A DNA stretch of 64,000 nt from Petrosia ficiformis. Its lineage: Eukaryota; Porifera; Demospongiae; Haplosclerida; Petrosiidae. The position numbers were made by a program, and so were the translations under genes. Location of the stretch: contig OX345649.1 in assembly GCA_947044365.1 (NCBI GenBank), positions 417,001 through 481,000 of the forward strand. The letters run 5' to 3'. Within the stretch, counting starts at the first letter, position 1. Every line of letters starts with the position of its first letter. Below, in pieces: positions 23,578 through 36,749 of the stretch. The notes under the pieces were generated by a model. That model was not told where the DNA came from. It saw only the letters and a program-made list of their open reading frames with translations, and made no database searches.

Positions 23578-26500
23578 TCACTTCTTCTCTAAAGAAGTGG
23601 CGGGTGAGTTTAATGATGATGGAGAGGAGGTAGGTATTTGAAGTTTATGGAGTTGTGGCATTGCTGGAGTATTTGTGGCAACTGGTGATGTTTTTAGTAA
23701 TGGTGGTGTTGCCTGTTTGATGGGTGGGGTTGGAATGGTGGATGAAGACAATGGAGGAGGACCGCTCATAGACATGGGAGGAGGTGTTAGCTTGTGATGT
23801 TCAAGTGGTTTCAGTTTGGGCATATTAGCCTACAATTAATTATTAAAATAGTGAATAGAATAATAAATAAAGGATACTCACTGTTTGAGCATTAGGAGAA
23901 ATGGATGGAATAGTTGGAGGAAAGAGCTTTGGCGGAACTTTAGGAGGTGATGGACGTGTACCAGGCATTCTAACAAGGGAGACACCTGTTGGTTGGTTGT
24001 GACTAGACACAATTACTTGTATAGTTGGCATACGTGGTGGTTTCCCAGCAATAGAAGGCATTGGTTGAACATATACTGTTGATGTTTTAGCTCCAGATCC
24101 AAAATTAGGCTGACTGCCAGCTGGTGCTAAGGTACGAGGTTTAAACATAATATTTTGTATTGGAGGCATTTGGGTATTGATAGGTTTTCTGAATGCTGCT
24201 GAGTGTGCTGCTACTGTCATAGGTACTTTCCCATGAGCTGTGATTGGTTGATTAGACAATGGAGGACTCGAAGTAGCTTGGGAATGAGACCTGGGTAAAC
24301 TTGACTGTATTTTTGGAGGTGTGAGACTCGGGTCGGATGCTGAGGCAGTCACTCTTAAAAATTCATTACCAAGAACATTCCTGTAAACAAAAGGTGGAAT
24401 TCATATTTAACTAATTAATGATCAGTATTATTAACATACTTGCGTGGGACATCTGAAGATATACCAGTTGGACTTTGAAAGGGCAAAGGTACTTCTGATC
24501 GAGGTTGTAATAGTGCAATAACATCAGATTGAAAAGATTTGGCATATTTGGCAACATCTTGCACCAGCTGCATAAAACAAAAAGCCTAATAGTTTCAAAA
24601 ATACACTATATTTCTATTTACCTCGTCTATTGCTGGAGGTGTACTCAAATTCATTTTACTTCTCTTTACATTGACAGGCTGTATATAGTTTTATTAGATA
24701 ACAATAATGTTATCATAGGGAGTACTTGTACTTACAGCTGATGTGATTTTGGTGACACTGTCACGTTTCTCTCGTTGCTGGATTAAAAATGAATGTAACC
24801 AGAGATTATTCGGACCCAATCCCTGTGAATAAAGCTGCATCCTTGCTCTTCTAGCTTGACACTGCCTTCTCAAGTATCTTCAAAAATATTATTTAATAAT
24901 ACAAAAAAAAAAAAAGCGCCCAATGTGGGGCTCGAACCCACGACCCTGGGATTAAGAGTCCCATGCTCTACCGACTGAGCTAACCGGGCTACACGTTATG
25001 ACATTTGTTAGTACTACCTTTTGTTTGAGTAACTATGAAACTTCCTTCTATTGTAGTGAAGTCTATTCTGAACACAGACAACATCAATTTCTGGATCCAA
25101 ACACAATGGAGGCTATATTTGGTGTATCAAAGTATTACCCAACAGTATTTATGCAATGCAATCTCACTTGTGTAGCTAAGAGTACTTTACTCTCAATTGT
25201 TAACTTCTCTTCCTAATAGAGACATAAAATGACTACAATATACTAGATTTACATATTTCAGTGGTCACATCATCTTTCAATTCAAAGACTTATCATAAAT
25301 AAACTAATAAATTAGCCAAAGAAGGCCTTTGGGCCGAAACATAGGAATGCTTTGTTTTATAATAAAGTTCTCCAAAAATGAATACGTTTATTATACTCAC
25401 TTGTGTACAACTTTTTTCTTTAGCTATCTTATTAACATAACCTAAAATTGTCTAAAGAACATTTAAAATTATTCCAATACCTCCAGCCATCTCTTACTTC
25501 TTGTGTCGGCTTTAGGAGAAGTAGTGTAGAATCATACGAATTCTCATCTCCCTGTGACTGAAGTTGTCTGTAGTTCCTTACTTCACATACCACACATCCA
25601 TTGTACAAGTGACAATACTAAATAAACATTTACCACTCGTTGTTAAACATTATCCATCCATTATTAATCTATAGTCATACTTCAGTTTGTTCTAAAATTT
25701 CCAATAGAACTGGAGGAATCTAAAAAAATACAGCATATGATTAACAACACGCTACATTATCAGTAGAATCCTGTAATCACCTCTCCTGCATCCAGATAGC
25801 TAAATATTTCATCATCCTGAGTTACCATGACAACAGTAAAATATATTAATTCCACAGTGTCTTATAAACTCACTTCGTATGGTATAAATATCTCTTTCTG
25901 TTCAGCTAATGAAACAAAATATAGTAAAAGATACTTCATGTTGAAATAATACTCACTGGCTTGTCCATTGGGACACAACATAAGAGAGTAGCCATCTTCA
26001 TCAGAATACAGACTAACTATAACAGTAATTGTAACTGTCTCTGAAGGTAGCTTTTGTAAAAGATTTACTGCACTTCTAAACCTCTTTCCAAAACAAAGCA
26101 GAGATTTTAATGAAAGTGAATAATGATAAATTGATATATCATATTAACAAATTAAAATGGGCTTGTACAGTAACTGACATCATTCATACTATCACTGTAC
26201 TATAATATACCTTAGTACCTTGTTATCACATACAAGTGTAAAGGGAATTCACACATTACTATGATTACAGTACAAAGTAGTACATGTACTACAGTACTAC
26301 TAAGAAGTGTTGACTATCATCTTATTAAAGTGTAGTTCTCATCATAGTATGTAAACTTAATAAAGTCAGGTATATACTGTATATATAACTATATGTAACT
26401 GAGATCATTATAATTATGTTAAATTTCCCTTTGTGCACTACTAAGGGTAACCCTAATTAAGGGAATTTTGTTACTCACACTGTTTGTGAACTCGAAAATT

Positions 26501-26626
26501 AGTTATAGGCTTGCACTATATACGTACAAAAGAAGCTTTATCCGCTCGTTTCCATAGTGATGTTTCATGAATTTCTAATGAGCTCAGTTACAACTCAACT
26601 TTAATTATAACACATATATTTATATG

Positions 26627-26666
<40 letters not shown>

Positions 26667-27193
26667 TATACCTTATCTGGACAGGTTAGACAATGTTCAA
26701 TATAACAGTTGTATAAACAATCAAATAAATTTTGTGATCTATAATGTAATAAAGTGATAAAATCAATGAATATAATATAATTAGTGTAGAGGGATCACTT
26801 GCATTACATTATCAGTAAAATTGTAGTGACTATACTTGCATGGGCATACATGACTATATATACTTAATTGGTATATTATACTGATTCTGTTATCCATGAT
26901 GAGCAAAAATACTTTCAATTGCTTTATCCTCTTGTAGCCTCTTGTTGACATTACGTACATTACTTATTTTACCATAGAACATAATTATGTGATATCGTAT
27001 TTTAATGATGCCATTAGAAGTATCGTATAACACACAGCTTACTCTGGTCTCTTTTGATTCCTTTCTTTGGGTGTGTATTTATCTACCATTTTCTGATGTT
27101 TGATGAAAATATATATATATACATAATTATACAATTACAGTTATGATAATTATAATTATTAATTACCCATATTCTCTCTGAATCACAATCCAT
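23578..27193 (-). CDS. SUPT20H: SPT20 homolog, SAGA complex subunit
   Basis: Structural subunit of the SAGA histone acetyltransferase co-activator, nuclear. ATG at 27193; first exon 27167..27193 (MDCDSERIW). Later exons encode NLFDCLYNCYIEHC (near 26670..26740), then FRSAVNLLQKLPSE and SLYSDEDGYSLMLCPNGQ (near 25965..26085). Next come DDEIFSYLDAGE, IPPVLLEILEQTEV and YNGCVVCEVRNYRQLQ with LLLLKPTQEV (near 25490..25620). Exons 25168..25212 (EKLTIESKVLLATQ) and 25018..25112 (PLCLDPEIDVVCVQNRLHYN) complete the Spt20 core domain. The rest, near 24737..24885, 24440..24570, 23880..24380 and 23578..23829, is low-complexity, Pro/Ser/Thr-rich and ends LEKK. The core matches human SUPT20H motif by motif. 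The gene hosts a tRNA-Lys in its intron 24886..25017 and is divergent from SPPL3. Confidence 0.88.
24917..24989 (-). tRNA. tRNA-Lys (anticodon CTT)
   Basis: 73-nt cloverleaf on the - strand. The acceptor pairs GCCCGGT with ATTGGGC (two G-U pairs), discriminator G. A box TTAGCTCAGTCGG, anticodon loop ACTCTTAAT with CTT, and B box GGTTCGAGCCC are all intact. The 5' and 3' ends were set by the acceptor pairing. It lies inside an SPT20 intron in the same orientation, and a run of T on its own strand follows directly (the poly-A just before 24916 on the + strand), a typical RNA polymerase III stop. Confidence 0.97.
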
Positions 27194-27266
27194 TTTGTTC
27201 TGACCACTCCCACTACTTCTTCTATTTGAAGGGCATTAGCAAAAATAATTTCCTTCTCATGTTGAA
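27194..27266. promoter_or_regulatory. Shared SPT20/SPPL3 promoter
   Basis: 73 bp between divergent start codons, the shortest spacer here. It has CCACTCCCACT near the SPT20 side; no E-box, X-box or TATA box seen. Confidence 0.65.
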
Positions 27267-29896
27267 ATGTCGTCTTATTTTCCATTCATGTTAGATGTGT
27301 TGGGGGAGATATTGTCACGTGGATCTCTGTTTTTACTCAGTATTATAATCATAACTCATGCATCACGTAAAGTAGTTCAAGAAGAAAAAGAACTATCTTC
27401 ACAGACACCAGAAAGTATGTTCGTTGACCCAATATGGCAAGTGCTTCATGTAAGCACAAAATAACATATATGGTACATGATGATAAAACCTTATCCTTGT
27501 GATAGAAATGTACTTGCTAAGTGTAGTACCATATATACTCTAATTATATTATGAAGCGTGAACTCTCAAATAACCAAACTCTATTTAATCATTCTTTTGC
27601 AGATGTACAGACGTTAACCTGGTGTCATGTTGTTATTTTCCCATTTATTGGTTCAGCAATGTTACTAATCATGTTTTACCTGTTCGACTACTTTCAATTC
27701 ATTTTCACCATTGTAACAATTGGTAAGGTACAATATCTTACTTTGAAAAATATTAGTTAGACATTGAATGATTAGTAATTCTCGTTTTACAGGTTTATCT
27801 ATTGCAACGTTATTTAGCTTCATTCATCCATTTATACAGCATATTGTAATAAACTATAAAAGAGAAAGGTGTATATACATTAATTATATAACTTAAACAT
27901 ACATAATTATAATTATACATACATAATTATAATAATGTATATATACATACATACATACATACATATATACATACATACATACATGCATACATTATGTGAA
28001 GTAACTATACTTCACATTAAGGATACATAATTGTATGCATAATGTAATACATACATACATACATATACATACATACATGCATTTATACATACATATATAC
28101 ATACATACATGATTACATTATACACATTGATACCTGTACACAAATACACACACATCATCCAATAAAGTTCAAATCAAAGTCTACTTTTCAATTGGAATAC
28201 TTTCTTAACATGTAAGCTACATGATAACAATCCTCAAAATATTATTAATCTTCTATATTAATAATAGCTTTATGTTCAGTTGTATTAACAATCCTATGGG
28301 TATTGACTGGATATTGGGTACTACTAGATTGTGAGTTACTAGTACTCTCCGTTACTTCAATTCTCTATATTAACATTTCATTCTGTCCATAGTATTAGGT
28401 GTTGCCATAGCAATATTTATGATACAATTCATTCGTATTCCCAGCCTCAAATTAGCATCTTGGTTACTCATATTTCTTCTTCTCTACGATGTTTTTTGGG
28501 TAAGGAATCGTGTTGCTATATATTTTAAGAATCTTGCTGTCATGACCAACTCACTTAAGACCACTTTGTCATCTTGGTGTTACCTCATCCCCTTACACTC
28601 AGGTTTTTCTTTCTTCCTCGTTTTTTAATGCTAATGTAATGGTTGAAGTTGCAGTGAAGAAAGCCAAGAATCCTGTTGCTATAGTGGCAGAGAAAATAAA
28701 TATGCCAGATATAGCTAAATCACAACCTCCTCTTTCTCTTCCTGGAAAACTTTTAGTACCTAGGTATATATGACATGATGGATTGTAGGTGAATGAATGG
28801 ATCAATTAACGGGTGGATCAATGTAAAGGATGATGGATGGAGATAGATGAATGGATGAATGAATGGGATGATGAATGGGATGATGGATGGTAGGTGAATG
28901 GATGAATTAACGGGTGGATCAATGTAAAGGATGATGGATGGATTGGTTAGTATCAATTCTACATTAATTTATAATTCATCACAGTTCATTTACAGAAGAT
29001 TATTATTCTATGCTAGGACTAGGTGATGTGGTACGCTAATAACACTACTGTTATATTTATGCTAGTCTGTGTGCACTTCTAATCACATCTTATAGAATCC
29101 ACATACCAACTTCTGTCCTTGTATCTTCTATTATCCTAGGTTCTACCTGGATTACTGCTCTGCTTAGCTATGAGATTTGATAATCAAGGACATATCAGTA
29201 TATTAAATAGTGGGACTAGTTGTCTTTTGAAATGTCAAAAATGGACTTACTTTTCTGTAACCTTACTTGGATATTCACTAGGTAATACCTTAGTTGGCTG
29301 GCACTTCAAATAGTAACTAACTACCAATGGTGCTTAATTAACTACCTCTATAGCTTCTTTACGCTGCACAGAAGAATGATTCCAGAACAGTTCTTGTCAG
29401 ATGTTATACAATACCAAAAGTAACTACATCAGTCTGAACCATTTCTGGCGGTAGTGTTAAACAGAGATCTCATATTCCAAGAATCGTTCTTCTGTGTGGT
29501 ATAAACAAGCTGCCAGCAATCTCATCTTTTATATTCCTAAAACATCTCTTTGTTCATACAGGTTTGTGTACAGCTGGATTAATGGTAGAGATAATGAGAT
29601 ACCCTCAACCAGCCCTCCTCTATCTTGTACCTGGTGTACTCATACCATTTATATCCAAAGCTTATATTCAAGTAAATAGCAACACATTATATATATATAT
29701 AGACAAATGGACAATGGATAAGCTAATGGTTTAATGGATACATGTGTATATAAGGGTAGATATACCAAATGGCTTGGCAGATAGTGACTTCATATTGGTT
29801 TTTTTTTGTGTATAGGGTCATTTACGAGTCTTGTGGCATGGTCCATTTAGTACTGACACACCTCCTAACAGTGGCTATCAAAAAATGTCAGTATAA
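27267..29896 (+). CDS. SPPL3: Signal peptide peptidase-like 3, intramembrane aspartyl protease
   Basis: GxGD-type intramembrane protease of the Golgi; in vertebrates it sheds glycosyltransferases. About ten exons: 27267..27449, 27611..27722, 27793..27868, 28268..28331, 28393..28499, 28604..28763, 28985..29030, 29140..29282, 29562..29670 and 29816..29896. The catalytic aspartates are in LLLYDVFWV (end of exon 5) and SMLGLGDV (exon 7). The PAL motif is in QPALLYLVPG (exon 9). NANVMVEVA, PLSLPGKLLVP and VLPGLLLCLAMRFDN match SPPL3 specifically. Hydrophobic segments match the nine-membrane topology. The shortness of the N-terminal lumenal part fits SPPL3, which lacks the protease-associated domain of SPPL2. 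It is tail-to-tail with the WD40 gene, 107 bp apart. Confidence 0.93.
27925..28110. repeat. (CATA)n microsatellite
   Basis: SPPL3 intron; interrupted ACATACATACAT runs. Confidence 0.92.
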
Positions 29897-30003
29897 TATG
29901 ATAGCAACACCTGTTTGATTGAAAGTTGGTTTTATTTATTTGTTTACTTTCTATTTCTGACATGTAATCATTTATTTCTAAAAAATTGATAAACATATGA
30001 CGA

Positions 30004-33000
30004 TCACATGATTTTTGGTAGTTTAACCACCTCACGACATCGATCTGTTGGTTCATTGCTAATGGTCAAATTTCTAAACCGATTTACTTTGATCAATGGC
30101 CACACATCTTTCCAAATATATGAATTCCACTTGTTATGCCCATTTTTATTTTTACGTCCATATGGAGACAGTAGTCTCTTTCTTGCAAGTGTTGATTGTG
30201 AAAAGTGTGTTAGTTCTGAAAGTAATGGTGTTGGGATTTTGTTGAGCGTTGAATCTGTTTGTTGAAAAGAAGATTTGCTTAATTGTAGCGGCATAAATGG
30301 TGAAGAGACTTCAAAAGGGGTAGGTCGAGGAGCTGTGATTTCACTAGCTGTATGTTGGTGTGACGTGGTCACTAAGCAAGTCATGTGACTGGGAGACCTG
30401 CTCATGTGATCTCCACATGATTTTGATGTTGAAGGAGAGCAGCTATTTCTCATTTCAATAAGGTGTTTTTTCTTTAGTCTCAAATGCTCACCCAATTCTT
30501 TTAATATGATATCCTGTGTAATAATACAGGAGAGATTGTGTAATTAATATAATTTCATCTGTAATACAAAAAATGGCTTTGCAATAAAGAAGTGCATGTG
30601 TTAGTCTGGAGAGCAGCCCCTGTTACAATGAAGAGAACTAGTATGTAGTACATGTACATATAAGCTATATGTATCCCTAATCTAGCTCAATACCACCTTC
30701 GGCATTCACAAAGGCTTCACATGGATGGACACAAACGGTATATATATATAGATAATTATGTATACATTAGTACATGCCCTTCACTTGTGAAAGAAGCAGA
30801 GAGTGTGGTCAGACTATACCCTGTAAATTCACCTCATTCATATCCACATGTTGTAATAGTCCCATATCAACCAATAGTTTATGTAGTTCATGTCTGTGGT
30901 ATATGTGTACATGTACATAATTCACATAGACAAAACATTATCTCTCACCTGTTAGCTACTCCTGTAAGCTGTTTTAGTACACAAAATCCTGCATTTCTCA
31001 ATCTTACCTATTATGAAATTACAAGAGTCTGTAAATATTACATTCTAGTGTAGGATTCTCTGATACTACATGTTACAATATCACAAAATAATGTTTTATA
31101 GAATATTTTGAAGGCTATCACTGTCGAATCACAGTTAAAATCAAGTACAATAATATTAGGTGGTTATATAATTATGTTCCCTTTAAAATCGAAGTGACTA
31201 TGCATTTTGACAACTTACGTACATTATCATTTGTCAAACAAGGTAATACAATCATCAATACTGCATCACTACAGACATCCAGTTGACCCAGTAGTTTCAA
31301 TACATTTGATTTTAATATATTTGATGATCCTGTTTGGAATTTCTCCAGTAGAACTGACACAATAGCAACTTTGTTAGAATTTCCCAAACAATTTTCACAA
31401 TTCAGATCACTGATGACGTTGCAGATTTCACCAAAGATTGGTGGAGTACTGCTTTGAAGAAGATCCACTGAAGTAAAGCGAGGCATTAATATTCTTCAAT
31501 ATATAAAGGCTTAGTATTAGTAAGAAGCTTACACAATATTTTGAATATGTCATCACTTGTAAGTATATTACTGTCATCACTTGATGGAAACCATGAGCTT
31601 GACATAATCTGCTGAAGAAGATTAGTCTGCTCAAAAGGATTCTTTTCTTGTTGAATCTTTTAAGAGAAATAATAATAATGATAAGCTGTTTGGTTACCAT
31701 GCATACGTACCTCATACTGTGATTTTAATTGAGTCAGTTCTCTGTCGTAATCATCACCATTTTCCATACTCTTTGTGTTATCAATTTGTGATAGTAGTAC
31801 TTGTAATGAACTGTGGCATTGAGAAGTTTTTGTGTCACGTGGAGTTTGAACAGCATCTGTAGCAGTACTATCATGTGGTTTTTCTTTATGAACTGATCTT
31901 GTTTTCTGCTGGGAATATTTGTCAGTAATTGTGTCTTCTTGTCTGGTTACAGCTGTTTGCGAGTATATGAATGATGCTTGGGTTAACTGAGAAGAACATT
32001 GGGGTATGATGGGATTCAACAAAGGAGACTTAGGTAATGCAATAGATTGCTTTCTAACATCACTGGTAAGATTGGTTTCAGCTTGCAACTCTATTGTGAG
32101 AGGTTTAGGAGTAGACATTTGTTGAAATGGTGACCTTGGTATATCCAAGGTCAGAGAACCAGGTACATGCAGTGGTTCCTTTAACTGGGAAATTTGAGGA
32201 TTATCAACAGGCGCTATAATAGAAAGTAACAATAATGCTGTCAATTCGCACTCCATACAAGTGTATAACTATAACTATGTACTCCCAACCTTTTATTGCT
32301 TTAACTTCTTCCCGCTTTTGACTGGTCATAGAATTTTCCATCAGTTTTTCAGAATGTACTGTCTGTGTACACCTAACTGGACTATCAGTGATCACTGGAG
32401 TAGTCACAAATGTTAATGAAGACATTGTATCACTATTTCTTTTAGGTACATCTTCCCGACATGTTTCTCTGGAAACTTCTTTCTTCTCACATGAGACAGC
32501 TTCATTAGTCACTAGATTCTTACCTTCACTTGAACTGTTTTTTTTAGCTGCCACTCTAAATCTGAACTTCTTGTTAGCATTTATTTTATTTACTGTTCTT
32601 TGCAAAAACTGTACGAAGGATTTACCATGATAACTACTCAACTTTATAATATTATACATACTGTTTTATTATTATTAGCAGTGGTAGCATGAAATATAAC
32701 ATCTTTACAAGTGTACTGATCTCTTATAACTGAATTAGGGATGAAACCTATTATGTATATATAAGAGAAAGTATACATTACATGCATGCTATTATTATTG
32801 CATGGAGAGAATCATACCATCAGGTGCAATAGGAAATTTGGAATTTCTTTTCTTTATCGGTTTGATTGTTGCTTCAGAGAATAATTGTATTAAAGATTCT
32901 TCTTTGATCATTGCTTTATCTAATGAGCTATCCTTCTTCCTCATGATTGATGAGTAAGAATGGGCAATCGGACTCCGTGCAACTGATACATTAATGGTAT

Positions 33001-36000
33001 TGCTGCTTCTCTTTCCAGCAATGATTATGCTAGATGGATGACTAAATAGTCCACTAGTTAAGTCCTGCAAATTATGAAGATGGATGTTAGGTATGTATGT
33101 ATATATTAGGTATGTACATATATGCAGTAGACTACGTACATAGTATGTAGATGCACCTTATCATCAAGAACGACTTTCATTGAAGACAAATTCTCTTGTT
33201 GCTTTTGGATCTCAGTATGATATTGTTTGCTTCTTGATCGTGCTAGATCTGTGTTAACAGCCAAATTTCTAATACTTAGTGCTGGGTGACTGAAAAAACT
33301 GGATTCATTTACTGGTTGTATAGGAATTGAAGTACTAGTAATATTCTCACAGGTACTAACATCTATTAATGGTTTATTACCATGAACAATGCCTGAAGGT
33401 GGTTTGTATGAAGTCACCAGGTTATTCAATGCATGGAGTCTTGCATGATGCCAAAGAGACAAACTAGGAACCTTTTCTGGGTCATACCTGAGATGAATCA
33501 TGAAAGAAAGAGAGACACACAATTACACTAAATATACATGTACTTTATACATGAACATTAAAACTATGATACTAACCAGAACTCAAGTTGAGAATTGAAT
33601 TGAATCGGTTCTTCGAGTACATGTGTCTCTTTATCTTTTCCATTTCTATATTTACTAGGTAGATATTTATGTGCTGGAATTACAGTCAGTTGTTTCTGAA
33701 ACCCAACTAAGATATCAGGTCCTTCTTGAGTAAATGATATTCCACTTATGGGAAATCCAAGATTAATGTCAGATACTAAATGACAGGTATTATCCCATAC
33801 TTTGACTTTACCATCTAGTCCACATGATGCAAATAAATTCAATTCACAACAAACACATATTGATGTAATTGTGCTGGTATGAGCATCTTCAGGAGTGTGG
33901 ACATGAGGTTTGGAAACACGGTTTGAAATCGACACAATATCAGCTGTTTCTTCAGACCGAGATGTATTATACATTAATATTTGGTTTTCATTGGTTGCTA
34001 TACAGAGTGTATCTTCCATTAGTCCCATACATGTTGAAAGAGCAATATTAGGAATGCTTGTAATATTCTGCATCACAGATTCTTCTTTGTGATTCATGTA
34101 TAACATCCAAACTTGTATAATGCCATCACTGCCTTGAGAAGCAACAGTTATACTATATTTATCATTCCATTTCTCATTAAGTTGAGATGAAACTAGATTT
34201 ATAACATGTCCATCATGAGCTGGACATGGGTGACTCATCTGATAGTGTTTGCTAGTGTAAAGAATGGATATACAACCAGACATGTGTCCAGCTATCAATT
34301 GGAATTGAAATCTATTCTGTACCTACAGGGTATTAAGAAAAAGTACTGTAGTATATGACTTCATGCAGCTGTTTGCTATATACCATGCATATGAAAACAA
34401 ACTGACCATTGAAATGCATGTTACATTTTCTGTAGCATGTGAAGGAACCCACAACTGTGTAGCAGAACAAGGATTAGTATTAGCATTGAAGATTAGTATC
34501 TCTCCAGTATGTAGCAATGTATACATCAAATTTTCTCTAACATTGTATGCAACATCCTTTAGCATCTGAAATGGTGAACACATAAGCATATGACCAGTCA
34601 TACAGCATTCATAATAATGGTTATGGATATTAGTGCAGGTCACAGCTATAGAGAATAGTCAATGCATTGGAGAAACTTACTGGAGAAGAGAACATAGGGA
34701 ATAGAATAGTTAAACATAATCCTGAATAGATAGAAACGAGTCTTACTCCTCCATCCTCTGTCAATACAAGAGCAACCTGTTTTCTGTCTTTGTACGTTGA
34801 GATAGATAAGATATCTGAATTAACAGCCGATATTAGATATTCAACCTGTGCCACATGTAAAAAGAACTTGTCATTCTTGATAAATGCTAAATGAATGTAC
34901 TAACCTGATTCAGTCTTAGAAGAATTGCTTTTTGATGAGTGTGACATAAAATGTCTCCATTTGTAGATATTGCCATCATTAATATAGGGGCATTTAGGTC
35001 ATATCTGTGGCACTATCAGTAAAACATAAACAAATCATGATGCCATGTATTGTCAGTAATTTAGCAACTCTTTTTGTAGCTCACAGATGCATTACACACT
35101 TAAAATATGTTTTCATTACCTGTGTGAATCCTTGTAGCTGCCAGACACGTACTGTTCCATCCAATGAAGATGATACGATAAAAGGAAGTTTAGGATGAGT
35201 GCTAATACCTGTCACTTCCTTCAGATGACCTGCTAGCGAAAATAACTCAGTGTGTAGAATATAACTCCATACCTGAAAAGGAGTGAATATTTAAGATATT
35301 GATTCTTCATTTAATATACTATCACCTTAATTGAGCCATCTTTTGCTGCAGTAATGACATAATGTGAAGGACTATAAAGAGTTGCACTGTAATGGGAGAG
35401 AGTGATTAGCAAATGATGTGATCTGTATATATACCATGTGAAAGAAGTGGTATGTGTATTGAGAAGGTGACTAAGTTGTTTATGTGTCTACAAAAGGAAA
35501 TGTAGGGAATATATACAATGTCTAATCTTGCAGTACTATATGCATAGTTATAGTTATTATAGGTATATATGATTATCATAACATGTACCTTGGTATCTAT
35601 AATATAAACACCATTTTGGCAAGTAACACAGATGAGTGATGAAAGAATACTTAAACTGAGTGAAACCACCCACTACAATAGCATAAATATAGAAATGAAG
35701 AGAAAATTCCAATAATATTCTTTATAGTTATTACATCATCTTTTCTAATTTTGTATTCCAGTAAATTACCAGGAACTAATGATTTCCTTAACTGGGAAAA
35801 ATAAAGTAGCTCTTATGTAATTATAATCATACAATAATATTCTCACAAGACTTACATGCCGTCTTAAGTTCCAACAGTACAAAATACCTACTCCACCTGT
35901 GTATACCTCATTTGTGAGTTCGCTATAGTGTAAACTACATGTAGAATGTGAAATACATGTGTAATGTGAAGATCATAAAAAAAGATTAATGCTGGGACAT

Positions 36001-36665
36001 GAAAGCAAATGATTAATAACCTTAACACTGTCGATTTTACAGAAACAGATTGTAGACATTCAAAGTGTTGATTGAATATTCTTAAATGAAGATCATCGCA
36101 ATAGGCAACATATAGCTAAAATAAGGAGCATAAAATAATTATCGATGAGTGTGCATGTTTGAATGATAACGACACCTTTAAGTTTCTTGCATAAATTAGT
36201 TTATTCACAGAATTGTCAATATGGTATCTACAAAAAGCAATACTAATTTTCATGAAACACGAGTATAATTTTCAAACATGATTTTATCACACATTTGAGA
36301 TTGAAAAGCTCATGCATTGGTTTGAATATCTCTCACTTTCTTGTCAAATTGGAATCGTAAATAGAGTTTTGTGATATTACTTGATCTGAACTCGATGTAT
36401 AATGGACAACAATACAGTCTCCTGTAAAATAAATAGTACATGAATATTACTATTCATTCAGTAATGTGTCCTAGCAAACCTGTATAGACTGCTGCTTTAA
36501 TAAGATGATTGAAAGAAATAACTTTTTCCAACTAATTATATAACAAATATATAAGTTTATTGTACCATTTGAAATGCAAAAGATGATGTATATTACCAGT
36601 AGTCCTCTTTGTTGAGTAATGACCTGTCCATCTGAACTTTCGTGCATACTTCCACTGCACTGCAT
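30004..36665 (-). CDS. Large WD40-repeat protein, WDR87/WDR97-like
   Basis: Predicted axonemal WD40 protein. ATG at 36665 (MQCSGSMHESSDGQ), first exon 36597..36665; the last exon is about 30004..30511. Between them are about 20 exons. The N-terminal half is WD40: LYVAYCDDLHLRIFNQHFEC, SELTNEVYTGGVGILYCWN, VITAAKDGSIKVWS, VSSSLDGTVRVWQLQGF, NAVNSDILSIS-like strands, GSDGIIQVWMLYM and FASCGLDGKVKVWDN (near 33790). The C-terminal half is Ser/Thr-rich, followed by a short HEAT-like helical stretch (near 31213..31490, LLEKFQTG, VLKLLGQLD). The exon chain between 30512 and 31212 is unresolved. Family assignment rests on overall layout and strand wording; WDR49/WDR64-type relatives are not excluded. 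An X-box-like site in the shared spacer with MORN3 supports a ciliary role. Confidence 0.65.
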
Positions 36666-36749
36666 ACGCGTACAGTACACGTGGAATATTATAGCGTGTT
36701 ACTATAGCAACACCGCGTTACTAAGGAGTAATAAACAAGAACTGCAGCA
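36666..36749. promoter_or_regulatory. Shared WD40 gene/MORN3 promoter with X-box-like site
   Basis: 84 bp between divergent start codons. GTTACTATAGCAAC at 36698..36711 differs from a consensus X-box at one position in the left half-site and has the right 2-base spacing. E-box CACGTG at 36678..36683. Both genes belong to cilium-associated families. Confidence 0.75.

Noticed and set aside
30721..31053. 110-residue frame on +
   Set aside because: No family resemblance, and it lies in an intron region of the WD40 gene; could hide - strand exons I could not resolve.
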